DNA from: Synaphobranchus kaupii
Lineage: Eukaryota > Chordata > Actinopteri > Anguilliformes > Synaphobranchidae
NCBI GenBank assembly: GCA_029718625.1
Contig: CM056380.1
Location: 16,465,512-16,529,511 of the forward strand
Direction: 5' to 3'
DNA length: 64,000 nt
Shown here: one piece after another, positions 23,701 through 34,111 of the stretch
Numbering within the stretch: the stretch's first letter is position 1
Layout: each line of letters begins with the position of its first letter
Program-made: the position numbers and the translations under genes
Notes under the pieces: generated by a model
Databases searched by the model: none
What the model saw: only the letters and a program-made list of their open reading frames with translations
Told to the model about the DNA's origin: nothing

Positions 23701-24816
23701 GGGGTCAGAGCCAGCAGCTGCTCGTTCGTCAGAGGGAGGTGCGCTCTCTCCGTGACTCCTCCACGCTGACACACTGCATCCTGACATGAACTGTAATTTG
23801 AAGAAACTCTCAGGCGTCTCTTTGAAGCTGGGCGGGGTGGGGCGGGGCGGGGTGGGGCGGGTGCCTGTGGCCCCTCGGACGATTCTGGGGATGAGCGGGT
23901 GGGAGGCGTGTGTCGCTGATGAATCTCCATTAGAGTCTCTTACGTCAGGCGTACCAGACCAAACGTACCATGTGTGACACTCGTCACTCGACAAGCGAGC
24001 GTCACACACGGCGGCGATGAGATGAACCTCAAAACCGCACAAAAGTTCAAAGTCAGAACCTGAACTCTTTAATGTGCCAAAGACCATCAGTCAAGCAATC
24101 ACTTTCTATTAATAAACTCCGTTGCCCTCCTTTTTCAAAACCGTAGGCCTCAGGCCTCATTGGCTTTCCGTCAACGGCTCCGTCTTTCACCACGGGTGGT
24201 TTCCTCATTAAACTTATTAAGGAGTGAACGGGTGACGGGTGCGTTTGGAGCTGTCCCCTCCCGCTGTGGGAGTGTGGGAATCGGTACTGCATTCCAGGAC
24301 GAAAAGGCCGTCCCTTTCCGGAGCTGCTCGCTCTATCGTCCTCCTTCCTCCGCGCGTTTGAGCGTCCGTGGGCCCGTCCGACGCTGAGGCGCAGCCGAAA
24401 CGCGCCTGAAGAGCGCTCGGTGCGCCTCGCGGTCCCGCCCCGCCAGGTTCAGCTCCTCCATCTTATTCCTCCGTTTATGTATTTTCCATTTTTCGGGAGT
24501 CACAAGAAAAGTGCCGTGAACAACACTGACTGTGTTCAGTCCCAGTCAAGCGGCCTCTTGACCACACTGGCCGGTCAGGCCGTGCAGTTTCTCTTCCTGG
24601 CCACAGGGTGGCAGTGTTATAAAAAAACGTTTAATTTATCTGACTTTCTTCTGAGGTGCCATCTGGCCATTGTGGGCTTTAACACAAGTGCCACCAGTTG
24701 CAGCTAAATTGAATACATCAGAAGCCCGCAATCGCAGGTGAAACTCCAATCCCAGTGTATCTCCATATCCTGTCTCGCGCGGTTAGCGCTACGCCACGCC
24801 GAGCCACTTCACTTGC

Positions 24817-24894
24817 CATTGGTCCTTGCATCACGCCCATCTGTGCGCCTCCGGACTTCTCGTCAAATCCGCCGGCCATCTGACCAGCAAAGTT
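24817..24894 (-). CDS. col2a1: col2a1 exon 8: N-proteinase site and N-telopeptide
   Basis: This 78-nt exon encodes residues 182-207, beginning [16 protein letters not shown] and ending MQGPM. Human is [17 protein letters not shown]194 in FDEK is the telopeptide cross-link lysine, and the main helix starts at G205. The procollagen N-proteinase site is expected before Q186, with Gly rather than Ala at P1. The acceptor is ACTCTAG|AACTTT. The donor is ATG|GCAAGT, a GC donor: length and frame match human exon 8 exactly, so no GT donor fits. Confidence 0.94.
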
Positions 24895-25952
24895 CTAGAG
24901 TTGGGAGAGAACAGGGACATCCGTCAATCATAAATCCATAAGCTTTGCACAGCAGACCTGTAAACTCCACCCTCACTGTCTCACACTGCAAGCGATTGGT
25001 AGCTATTCTGTGACCTCCGGCTACGTGAGTACCTTTCTATCTGAAACGATTATTGCCTTACGCTCTGTGACACTGAACATACAGTCAAAAAAAAAATGCA
25101 TCCATACAATCATATTCGCTCATAGAATTCAACAATACAATTCATCCACAATTTATCAATCCGCCCATAGCAGGTAATGCTAAACAATAAGTGACAGTGA
25201 TAATAATACTAATAGTAATAATAACTGATTGTGATGATAATAATAAGTTATAGTGATGGTGGAAGGAAGCCTTTAAGGTGTCCAGGCTGTGCCAGACGGT
25301 TTGATCATTTTTCCTCTGTCCGCAGGGGCTCATAAAATCAGGTTATTGTGCCTCTCTACAGGAGAAATAACATTATAGGGCACACAAAGAAGGGAGAGGT
25401 GGGGGCAGGGTCACCGCTCTTTTCATTTAATCTATCTGCCTTTCACAAAGGGACTCTTGTCTTCCCCGAAATCCCCCTGCCCTGCCACTCTCTCACTCTC
25501 TACCTCTCCCTCACTCTCTCATTGTCTCGCTCCCCATCCCTCTCACTCTCTCATTCTTCCTCCAATTAAATATTTACTTCTTGTTTTTTTTGTGTTTTTT
25601 TTTCTTCTATATTTAGGTGGCGGTTGATCTGTAAATAGTTCTGCTAATACATAGCTTTTAAAGCTCAACATCCTTTCTTTATCTCTCATTTTCTCTCTCT
25701 CTCCCGCCTGTTATTACCCCCAGTTTCCTCTTTCCTTTCTTTCTCTGTATCTTTTACAACCCTCTGGCCTCCTCTGTCTATCTCTCTTTTCATGGCTACC
25801 CCTTTCCCTGTCCGTTTCTCCTGCTGTCTGTTCCTCTGGCTCTTTCTCTGCTAGTCCTCTTTATGACCTCTCTCTGACACTCTCTCTTGTGAGAGCCCCT
25901 AACCCACTCTCCTCTCTCCTCCTCTCCTCCTCTCCTCTCCTTTACCACTCAC

Positions 25953-26054
25953 CCCGCCGAGGCCTGGGGGTCCGTTGGATCCTGCAGGTCCGGGGGGGCC
26001 GGGGTTTCCGGGGGTACCAGGCTCGCCATCTCTTCCACGGGGGCCAGGGCTTCC
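25953..26054 (-). CDS. col2a1: col2a1 exon 7: end of N-propeptide helix
   Basis: This 102-nt exon encodes residues 148-181, starting [20 protein letters not shown] and ending GPPGLGG. Human exon 7 has the same size and the same end. The acceptor is CCACAG|GGAAGC and the donor GGG|GTGAGT. One GPP-type triplet of the human run is replaced by GPAGSN, so the helix end is a little less proline-rich. Confidence 0.95.
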
Positions 26055-26089
26055 CTGTGGGGGAGAAATAAGAGACAAATAAGTTCCAC

Positions 26090-26350
26090 GTCCTGCCAGT
26101 CAGCTGAGAAAGGCCCACTTTCTGCCAGAACCAGCTGAGAGAGGCCCACTTCCTGCCGGAACCAGCCGGGAGTAGGCTGACTTCCTGCCGGAACCAGCCG
26201 GGAGTAGGCTGACTTCCTGCCGGAACCAGCCGGGAGTAGGCCGACTTCCTGCCGGGAACCAGCCGGGAGTAGGCCGACTTCCTGCCGGAACCAGCCGGGA
26301 GTAGGCCGACTTCCTGCCGGAACCAGCTGACCGAGGCCCACTTCCTGTCG
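26090..26350. repeat. 32-bp minisatellite, about 8 copies
   Basis: Unit CTTCCTGCCGGAACCAGCCG followed by GGAGTAGGCCGA, in intron 6, with edge copies diverging to CAGCTGAGAGAGGCCCA. Confidence 0.93.
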
Positions 26351-28139
26351 GACGCAGCTGTCAGACAGCCTTATGCTGGTATTACTCAAAGCTGTACAGG
26401 ACGGAGCGCTCATAAAACAGACATTTTAAACGTGAAAAAAACGTCAAATAACCCGCGCACAACTTCAGACAACATCATTGGAGCCATATGGGGGGACAAG
26501 TTAAGACGCTCAAAAAATTGTGCTGTAATCGTGCAGGGATGGGGTGACCTGGGGTGGTGGGGCCCAATGCCAAATCTTCTCATGGGGCCCAAAATCCCTG
26601 ACGGCACCCCTGATTGGAGCAGCAAATATACAAGCTGCAGAGCGCTCACAAGCACATAAGCAATGAACTGTCTGATATCACAACTACTTCCCTTGATCAC
26701 ATTGCACAAGTGCGCTGGAAATCCACTGACACTTTTCAGAAAAGAGAGTTTAATTAAATAGGTCAGCCGTGAGATGAAAGGTAGAAATGCCTTAGAGACC
26801 CGGAGTCGATTTCAAAGAGCAGAATCGGGGTAATCCTCAATTAGTGCTCATCTGGGCCTGTCAAACCCCTCCACTCTTTCAGCTCTGTGGAAATCTGCTA
26901 AGCTTTATTGACAGTAAAAACCTGGATAATAAGCAGTGACTGAATGAGTGGTTTTATTGCCAGAGAACATGCGGAATTCATCTACATTAATGCCACGGAA
27001 GAGACAATCGAGACGTAAATGCAACTTCATTATTATGACATACTCTGCAAACAAACTAGTACTTTCACATCTCACTCACTGTTAAACACCATGTAGAATA
27101 TACCGGAAATGACTACATGCAAAAATTCAGTGAAAAAAAATGTAATCGCAAAGACATTTCAATTTAAATTCCAGTGTTTGGGGCAAATGTTTCATATTTA
27201 AAAGCTGTAGAAATCTAAATCTTACGCTTAATTTTAATCTTAAATAAGTCAGTCTAAGTTGTGTGCTTTGCATGAATAAAATGATAATTTGGAGTGGCCC
27301 TTTATGAAAATAGCGTGAAGCAGGGAGAAAGAAAAAGTCGTGTCGTTTTCCAGAAGGAAACAAAAAAGTTTAAAAATGCATTGGACAAATGGTAAATTAT
27401 AACTTCTTTCACTCAAGACCAAACAGTATTTTTCACACGAGAAACTAATTTTGCTGTGGAGAACTACACCAGTTTCTCTTTAAGCGTTTTTTAAAATACG
27501 TTTCACAACTGCCTGCACGGTAGAAATTTATGTACCCCTCATAGGGGCTCTGTTTTAGTGGAGTTATTTATCCAGTGTGACTCTTAGTACATAATGCCTG
27601 AATTATGCCCTCATAACAGCTCACGGTTTTACATAAGCACACATAAATGTTTATAACAACTCTGGAGAACAAAAGAACACATCTTAATAACTACTGCTAC
27701 TGCCTGTCATAACATGCCTAGCCTGTTTGCTCAAATATTTAAGAGTGTGTGTGCTTATGTTGCATATTCTGAAGCAATCTGTTATGTAGCATAGATAGTG
27801 GTGTATTACAATCCGCTACGATGTAGGTGCTTTTTTATTGTTGCCAATAGTAACACAATTGAACTGAAAGTGTGATAAAGTGTCGACCTGTTACAACTCA
27901 ATCTTGGCTGTAATAAAAGCCGGCCGCTTCCCCACCGCACTAAAGAAAATGTTTTTTCAAGGTACAGAATGACCGTCCTCAACCCGGTGTTCATTTTTCT
28001 GCATGTCCCTGGAGGAGTTTTAAATGCTTTTTCCTTGGCAATGAAACACCGGGTTAGGGTTTTACCCTCTTCAACCATTAAACACAGCATAAATATATTT
28101 GCGCCATTCTTCAAAGCGAAGATTAGGGAGGGAAAGGAC

Positions 28140-28257
28140 TCAACTCAGACACCCTGCAAATCCGTCCTCCTCGCCCGTATATTTACCAGCGGTAATTATC
28201 ACAGACACCCTGCAAATCCATCCTCCTCTCCAGTATATTTACGAGCGGTAATTATCA
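28140..28257. repeat. 57-bp direct duplication
   Basis: Two near-identical adjacent copies carry CAGACACCCTGCAAATCC and AGCGGTAATTATCA. Intron 6. Confidence 0.85.
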
Positions 28258-28717
28258 GAAAACTCACTGCTGTTGGCGAGAACTGAAAAGCAGCAAATTA
28301 CGTGACAAATACCTATAAATCTGTTTGTGCAAGCATTCGTGTGAAGTACTTCAAGTTCGGGTCAAGAGAAATGAACAATGGTAGTCCTCTACCCGTTCCC
28401 ATATGAGACACAGTTATACTGCAGTGCTTATACCAAGGCACTAAGACCTTTAGCATGTGCAAAACCAATAACATGACCAATGATTGGTCATGGTGTTTGT
28501 TTTGCACCAATCATTGGTTGTGTTATTAGTTTTGCATGCGTCTTAATAAACCAGGCCCTATGTGTACTATGAAGTTGAGGATGTGTGTGTTTTCAGTATC
28601 TTGTGCCATGTGTTGTGTATGCAATAGGCACACGTCACAAGCACTAGCTAGTCTAGGGACCAATTAGGGAGTCACATTGGGAGTCACATGTCTCCCCTCC
28701 AAACCTACACGTATGGT

Positions 28718-28898
28718 CAGAGGTGTAAAATCCAGGTATCCTCCCCAGTATTTTGTTCCAATCACCTGGATATGCTAATTAGCGCAATTCTTCAGCCAGG
28801 AGGTAGAACTAATTAGTGAAATCAGCTGTGTGAGTTCATGGGTGGAAGAAACGCATGGCAGGACTTTTATTTTCTGACCCCTGGATTTTACACCTCTG
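28718..28898. mobile_element. hAT-like MITE, 181 bp
   Basis: The left end CAGAGGTGTAAAATCCAGG is inverted at the right as CCCTGGATTTTACACCTCTG. Target duplications CGTATGGT (28710-28717) and TGTATGGT (28899-28906) match at 7 of 8 bases. It is the same family as 9481-9674 but in the opposite orientation. Intron 6. Confidence 0.87.
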
Positions 28899-29739
28899 TG
28901 TATGGTCTATGGGCATGTTTTAATTTTTAGAATATGTAATGAAGATGCATTTGCAAGAAAGACTAATGCCGCTTTGGGGATAATTAAGTTTATCTCACTT
29001 TATGATACTAAATTCAAGTACAGAAACTTTGAAAATATTGGGACGGTGCAGATTTCTCATGATGCCAGATGGATGACACTCAGACATCCAATGGGAGCAG
29101 AGAGTCAGTCATCCTTTAACCAATCATATCAGACTGAGAGTCTCACAACACAAGGCCTTCTCCATTGCCCAATATCACAAATCAGTTAGTCACTTCAACA
29201 CAGAATACACAAATCTATGCATTCACAACTTTCCACTACCTGAAATAGCCACTTCTAGAGTATTTCAGAAGTGCAGATAAAGACTATTTTATAGTTCTAC
29301 AGAAATATGTTGCAACACCGTTATATCTTTACTGTAGAACACTGGCATTAACTGCAAATGGTAAAGACTGAAATTCTCAAATCAGACGGTTCAACATTTG
29401 AACCTCAGTGCAAAAGAGCTGTGACTATTAACTTCAGGAGCTTGAGATCACAAAATTCCCCAATGACTTTTCAACCAGACTATTGCCTTAAATAGAAAAT
29501 TTGTCCAAACGGAATCTGTAAGCAAGCTATAACAACTACAGCAGTCATGTCTTTGGGGCTTTTCAGACAAATGTAAATGAATGTAAATGAGCCAACGATG
29601 CATTAAAAAAGCCTTAATTCTTATGCACATCACAAACCAAAATGATGTTAGCGCCGTAGCCCTGGGCCTTCTGACAGTGTATGAAACGGTATCGGATTCA
29701 TGCAGGATCAAAGGGACTCGATGCAGCAGCGCTGATTTC

Positions 29740-29925
29740 TCACGCTGATTGCAGGCGTGCGGATTGACGCCAAATGGTGACATCACAACCTCTTTCCGCG
29801 CGGCTGCAACAGAGCGCGTGACGAACGGCGCATTTAACGTAAGCCACGCGCTGGAGGCCAAACGGATGAGGTCACCGCGTCCGACCGCGGTCCCGCAAAC
29901 GCAGGCGGACGGACAGATGTCCCCT
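29740..29925. other. CpG-rich islet in intron 6
   Basis: Dense CpG (GCGCGGCTGC, CACGCGCTGG, CCGCGTCCGACCGCGG) about 100-280 bp downstream of exon 6. No plausible exon is seen. It may be an unmethylated regulatory patch. Confidence 0.4.
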
Positions 29926-30019
29926 CGATAGGGTGTTTTTTTTGCAGAGTAAAAATGGCCGCCGCTTTTTTACAGCGTTAGAGAGAACGACACGGGGCGA
30001 CGTCTCAGGCGGGACTCAC

Positions 30020-30073
30020 CTTCTCTCCTTTATCGCCTCTGTCTCCGCGATGTCCCTGCCCTCCTGGGGGTCC
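30020..30073 (-). CDS. col2a1: col2a1 exon 6: N-propeptide helix
   Basis: This 54-nt exon encodes six Gly-X-Y triplets ending GDRGDKGEK (residues 130-147), identical at that end to human COL2A1. The acceptor is TCGCAG|GGACCC and the donor AAG|GTGAGT. A CpG-rich stretch lies just downstream in intron 6 (about 29740-29960). Confidence 0.95.
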
Positions 30074-30197
30074 CTGCGAGACAACGGGAGAAACAAGTGA
30101 GACGCCGGCGAGACAATGACAGGCCCTCAGCACGCCAGGCCCAGATGAGCTATGATTCTGAGACAACAACCAATGAAATGACTCAAAATGCACTTAC

Positions 30198-30230
30198 CAC
30201 GGGGCCTGCTGGTCCTCTCGGCCCTACAAC
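30198..30230 (-). CDS. col2a1: col2a1 exon 5: N-propeptide helix
   Basis: This 33-nt exon encodes VVGPRGPAGPV (residues 119-129), cognate of human IVGPKGPPGPQ. The acceptor is TTCAG|GTTGTA and the donor GTG|GTAAGT. It is followed by the shortest intron in the window (124 bp). Confidence 0.94.
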
Positions 30231-30954
30231 CTGAACAAAACCAAACAAACATCCCATTAAAGCGCTATGGTCCTGGTGCAGGACATTTATATAATTATTA
30301 TATTTAGGCTTCATTTAATCAGGAATGTCTCACTGAGATTACAATCTCTCTTGCCAGAGAGAACCGGCAACTGTGGGAGGAGTTTACGATGTCAACAAAT
30401 TCAGACAACGTATTCACAATAAATGCTTCCGTTTATTACGTAGAAACAAATAAAATAATTCCACTAAATACATATACGTGATAGATATCATAGCAGCGAT
30501 ACCTCGAAAGTGAAAAATATTTACAGATATGAGCTTTTTCTTCGGTAAAGGGGTTGGCCTCTGAAGTATGCCAGTGCTTTTTGGCTGTGAGCCCAAAGGA
30601 GTCGTGGGCCAAAATCATATTATCTGCACATAATGCTCAGTTTGACAATACTGAGCAGGTTAGTAAGGCTCACATACTGTTTCAAAGATGAAAGCTGCTT
30701 GCCTCAAATTATTGCCTTATTATTTGTGGTTAGGTTTGAAAGTCCACCACAAATGACCAGTAAAAAGAGCTGGCCTTAAAATCTCACTACAAACTTTGTG
30801 TCCTTTACCACAGAGGGGAAGCAATGTCCGCTGCACACTAAACATCCACTTAAAGACACAAAACATAACTGGCACATTCATCATTTTAGAAATGAAAAGC
30901 GACAATCTTAGCTTTATGTGGTGACTTTTCAAAAAAAATAAAAAAATGTATGTG

Positions 30955-31015
30955 GGTGTGTGTGTGTGCGTGTGAGTGTGTGCATGTGTGTGTGTGAGTG
31001 TGTGTTGGTGTGCCT

Positions 31016-31048
<33 letters not shown>

Positions 31049-31052
31049 CATG
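30955..31052. repeat. (GT)n-rich microsatellite
   Basis: Imperfect GT repeat, continuing loosely to about 31132, in intron 4. Reading frames through it give spurious Val/Cys or His/Thr-rich peptides. Confidence 0.93.
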
Positions 31053-31479
31053 GTTGTCTGCGTATGTGTGCCTGCGTGTGAATATGTGTGTGTGCCTGTT
31101 TGTGTGTGTGTGTATATGAGTGTGTATGGGGGGTGTATAAATGGTTTCCATGTGCTTGGCAGTTGTGAAGGCCACACTCCTTGCATACAGTTAGGAGCTG
31201 AGAGCAAAGCTGTGTTGTGCTTGGCTCTGTGCCGCGGGAATGGCCGACCAGTACTGACACTTGCCTACCCAACCCCTCATAGACCGCCATTCCTTTCCCA
31301 ATACCAAACTGCACACTCATATCACTGCCGGTCATGCAGTGATCAGCAGCGATACTGCACAGTCACTTTGCTCCCAAAGACAAGACTGTGGAAGTGGCGG
31401 GACAGCCAGCTATGCTCATCACACACAACTAATAAACTACCTGCAGGAATTAGCATATTTACTGAGTGTGTAGACTTAC

Positions 31480-31512
31480 ATCTGTGATGTCACCTGGTTC
31501 ACCTTTCTGTCC
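31480..31512 (-). CDS. col2a1: col2a1 exon 4: start of N-propeptide helix
   Basis: This 33-nt, phase 0 exon encodes GQKGEPGDITD (residues 108-118), matching human GQKGEPGDIKD. The acceptor is TGTACAG|GGACAG and the donor GAT|GTAAGT. It starts the short minor triple helix, and the ITD interruption of Gly-X-Y is shared with the family. Confidence 0.94.
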
Positions 31513-32084
31513 CTGTACAAAAACAGAGGAAGGGAAATATTAGGATGTGTGTATATCAAATGCTGACGGAATGTGACTTTGCCACGCACAAAAGCTGTCC
31601 ATATTTTCCTGAAATACAGCTATATCAAAATAGCATGAGCAGAATGTGCAATTTAGCCTGGTAAAACTGTGAAGAGCACGGAGAATACATAAATAAAAGC
31701 TTTCACACCAAGAGGGGCCTCGTTTCTGCCTGTCTTCAACCCCTCTGGAATCACAACTTAATGTTTAATACATAAATCTAAGGCCCAGACGTGCACCTGA
31801 GAATTGTTATTCAGTGATCCTGAATGGCAGTACATTTTTGAAAAGTGTCGAATGTTATGAAAAACATTAAATAATAATTAAACATTCCTCATTAAAATTG
31901 ACCTAATTTGTTATTAAGATAAGATATATGATATAACCAACTCCCTGTCAGACTTAAGATAGCTTTATTTTTGCCACATATGACCAGGAGGATAATACAT
32001 ATTAACACATATATGCGCTCTCTCTCTGTATCTCCCTCACACACAATCACTAATGCACATGCATACACAGTATGTGTGCGCGGG

Positions 32085-32086
<2 letters not shown>

Positions 32087-32137
<51 letters not shown>
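32087..32137. repeat. (CA)n microsatellite
   Basis: About 25 CA units in intron 3, 215 bp from micro-exon 3. Confidence 0.96.
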
Positions 32138-32140
<3 letters not shown>

Positions 32141-32351
32141 ATAATACTTTGTACAAACGACAATTTAAAAAACTGATGGGTAAAACTTTATGCCAGCATG
32201 TCTTTTAAGACTCAACTCAAAAATGACTCAAAAATTAATGAATAGTTTTTCTGAGTTACACATTATAACGTTCGGTTTATTAACTTATAGTTAATAACTC
32301 AGACAGATAATATCCACACTTGCAGAAAGATCTCAATCCACATGGACTCAC

Positions 32352-32368
32352 CTTAGCTCCAGCCGGTC
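32352..32368 (-). CDS. col2a1: col2a1 exon 3 (17-nt micro-exon)
   Basis: This 17-nt exon has acceptor AAACAG|GACC and donor AAG|GTGAGT. It changes phase 1 to phase 0, exactly as human exon 3 (17 nt) does. With the last base of exon 2 it encodes R-P-A-G-A-K (residues 102-107), the linker between the VWC domain and the N-propeptide helix. It is too short for any ORF caller and was found by phase and size. Confidence 0.9.
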
Positions 32369-33865
32369 CTGTTTATTTCCCAGAGAGAGAGAGAGAAAAT
32401 CGAGAAATAAAAATAATTAATATTACTAACATATACTAAACAAACACAATTGCACAGTTATTTCCTCTTCCGTCTGCAGAACAAAATAAGTTTTGGAGAA
32501 TCTTCTTGTGAAACAATACAGTCCTTTATCGAACAGGGTAATGACAGACTTATATTCATGTTTGCGTGGGCGGGGGACTTTAATATACAAAAAACCCATT
32601 GGGTTTGGAGAAGTGTTGATGGGAGGTTCCATCTCTAGTGGCTCAGAGCACAAAGGTCAAGCAGCTGGGGTGAATGGGGGAGGGGGGGTGGTGAGGGGGT
32701 TATGTCAGGGGGCATAGAGGGGCAGTCAGAGGGCACACGGGGGTAAAAATGGACACACGGACACAGCCAATAAGCCCAGGTGTGTGTATATGGGGGGCTT
32801 AGTCAATATATTAATGCAATAGAGTTTGTTACAAAATAGTGTTTTTTTTTTTTTCATAATGTTGGGTATAGCCAGTGCTGATGAGAAAAGCTTGGGGAAC
32901 AGAGTGAGTGAAGCAATGCTGAAATAAGACCTTCTAGTCTGAAGCCATTTTAGAGTGCACATCTCCACTTTGCTTGCAGCACATACTGCCTTGTGATTGC
33001 TTATTATGGATTCTTTTTTTAACTGAGACAAATGCATTGGGAGGAAACTTGTTGTGCTTCTGATATCCTTGTGTTCCAAAGCAATGTTTTATAAAAGCAT
33101 TCTCACAAAATAAGTGGCCTTACCGAGTGGCAGAAATTAGCACTCTTCATTCGCATTGGAACAAACAAGAATAAGGCGCAAGAAGTTTCCTTTTCAAAAG
33201 AACACTTCTAAGTTCAAATATACTGCTTTTGCTTGTCTAATTGCTTCTTTCTGAATGAAAAATACAGACCCAGCTAGCAAAAAAAAATTCTAATAAAGAT
33301 TTTTCAATTGGAAAAAAATTCCTTTCCATCAAAGTGTGGAACCCCCAAACACCCCGCTGAGAGATGTATGGTGTAATTGGGGAGCAATAGCTCATTTCCT
33401 GGTTTAACTTTTAGAGAAATGTCCCTCATATATTTCTTAGAAGCGCCATTTTAAAACTGTGCTTATTTTCTTTCTTAAATCAGGTATGAGCTGCGCTGTC
33501 TCCAGACTTTGGAGGAAAGACTCGGCCACGTCTGTTTAAGAGAACTATTTCATAATGATTCCCACATGTGTGGGCAATACTGGGATAGTATAATATCCAA
33601 ACAAGATGGGCTCAAGGTGGACCAATTTGAATTCTAAAGCAAAGCTTTCTTTCTTTATACAAAAAAAGCAGCAAAGCAGTTTTTAAATGGACTGAGAAGA
33701 GTCTTTCTTTGATTTTTTTCCCATGTGTTTCTTGTGGAAAAAACAGCTACTGCTTTATAAACGTAGCCAGCCCCATAGCTGATGGACATCCTCAGGTTTA
33801 TAAAGCCGTGGCCTTTTTTTCCAACTCAAAACAATGGGGGAAAAAAACATTCAATGAATTACATA

Positions 33866-33901
33866 GTAATTTATTTATGAAATTGTGAATAAATAAATTA
33901 C
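33866..33901 (-). promoter_or_regulatory. col2a1: intronic hairpin that buries the exon 2 donor
   Basis: The pre-mRNA sense has GTAATTTATTTAT, a 10-nt loop, then ATAAATAAATTAC: a perfect 13-bp stem whose first two bases are the donor GT of exon 2. For mammalian COL2A1, exon 2 switching is reported to depend on a weak 5' splice site plus an adjacent intronic stem-loop, and both occur here. The role in this species is inferred; the hairpin is seen directly. Confidence 0.8.
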
Positions 33902-34111
33902 GACCAGTGGGGAGACTGTGTACAGCAGGGCAGATGGGACAACACTCTCCAAATGGGATCTCAGGGTTGGGGCAGTCTTTTAACTCCTCGCAGATAATTT
34001 CGTCGCACAGCACAGTTCCAGTGTCGCACACGCAGATGCGACAAGGCTGTGGTTTCCACACGTCCTTGTCGCTATAGCGCTGGCCTTCTTGCACGCAGCT
34101 GCCTGGCTCCT
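33902..34111 (-). CDS. col2a1: col2a1 exon 2: von Willebrand factor C domain (IIA form)
   Basis: This 210-nt exon (residues 32-101, phase 1 to phase 1) encodes [18 protein letters not shown]..., with ten cysteines in VWC spacing (SC, PC-IC-VC, LC, IC, DC, EC-C, IC). It closely matches the COL2A1 VWC ([27 protein letters not shown]). In mammals this cassette is included in chondroprogenitors (IIA) and skipped in mature chondrocytes (IIB), and it binds BMP/TGF-beta ligands. The acceptor is GCGCAG|AGGAG. The donor C|GTAATT is weak and was chosen because it restores phase 1, as in human; GTACAC at 33923 would give the wrong phase. Confidence 0.95.

Noticed and set aside
33921..33926. Alternative exon 2 donor GTACAC
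   Set aside because: It would end exon 2 in phase 0, which does not fit the 17-nt exon 3; the GTAATT donor at 33901 keeps phase 1.
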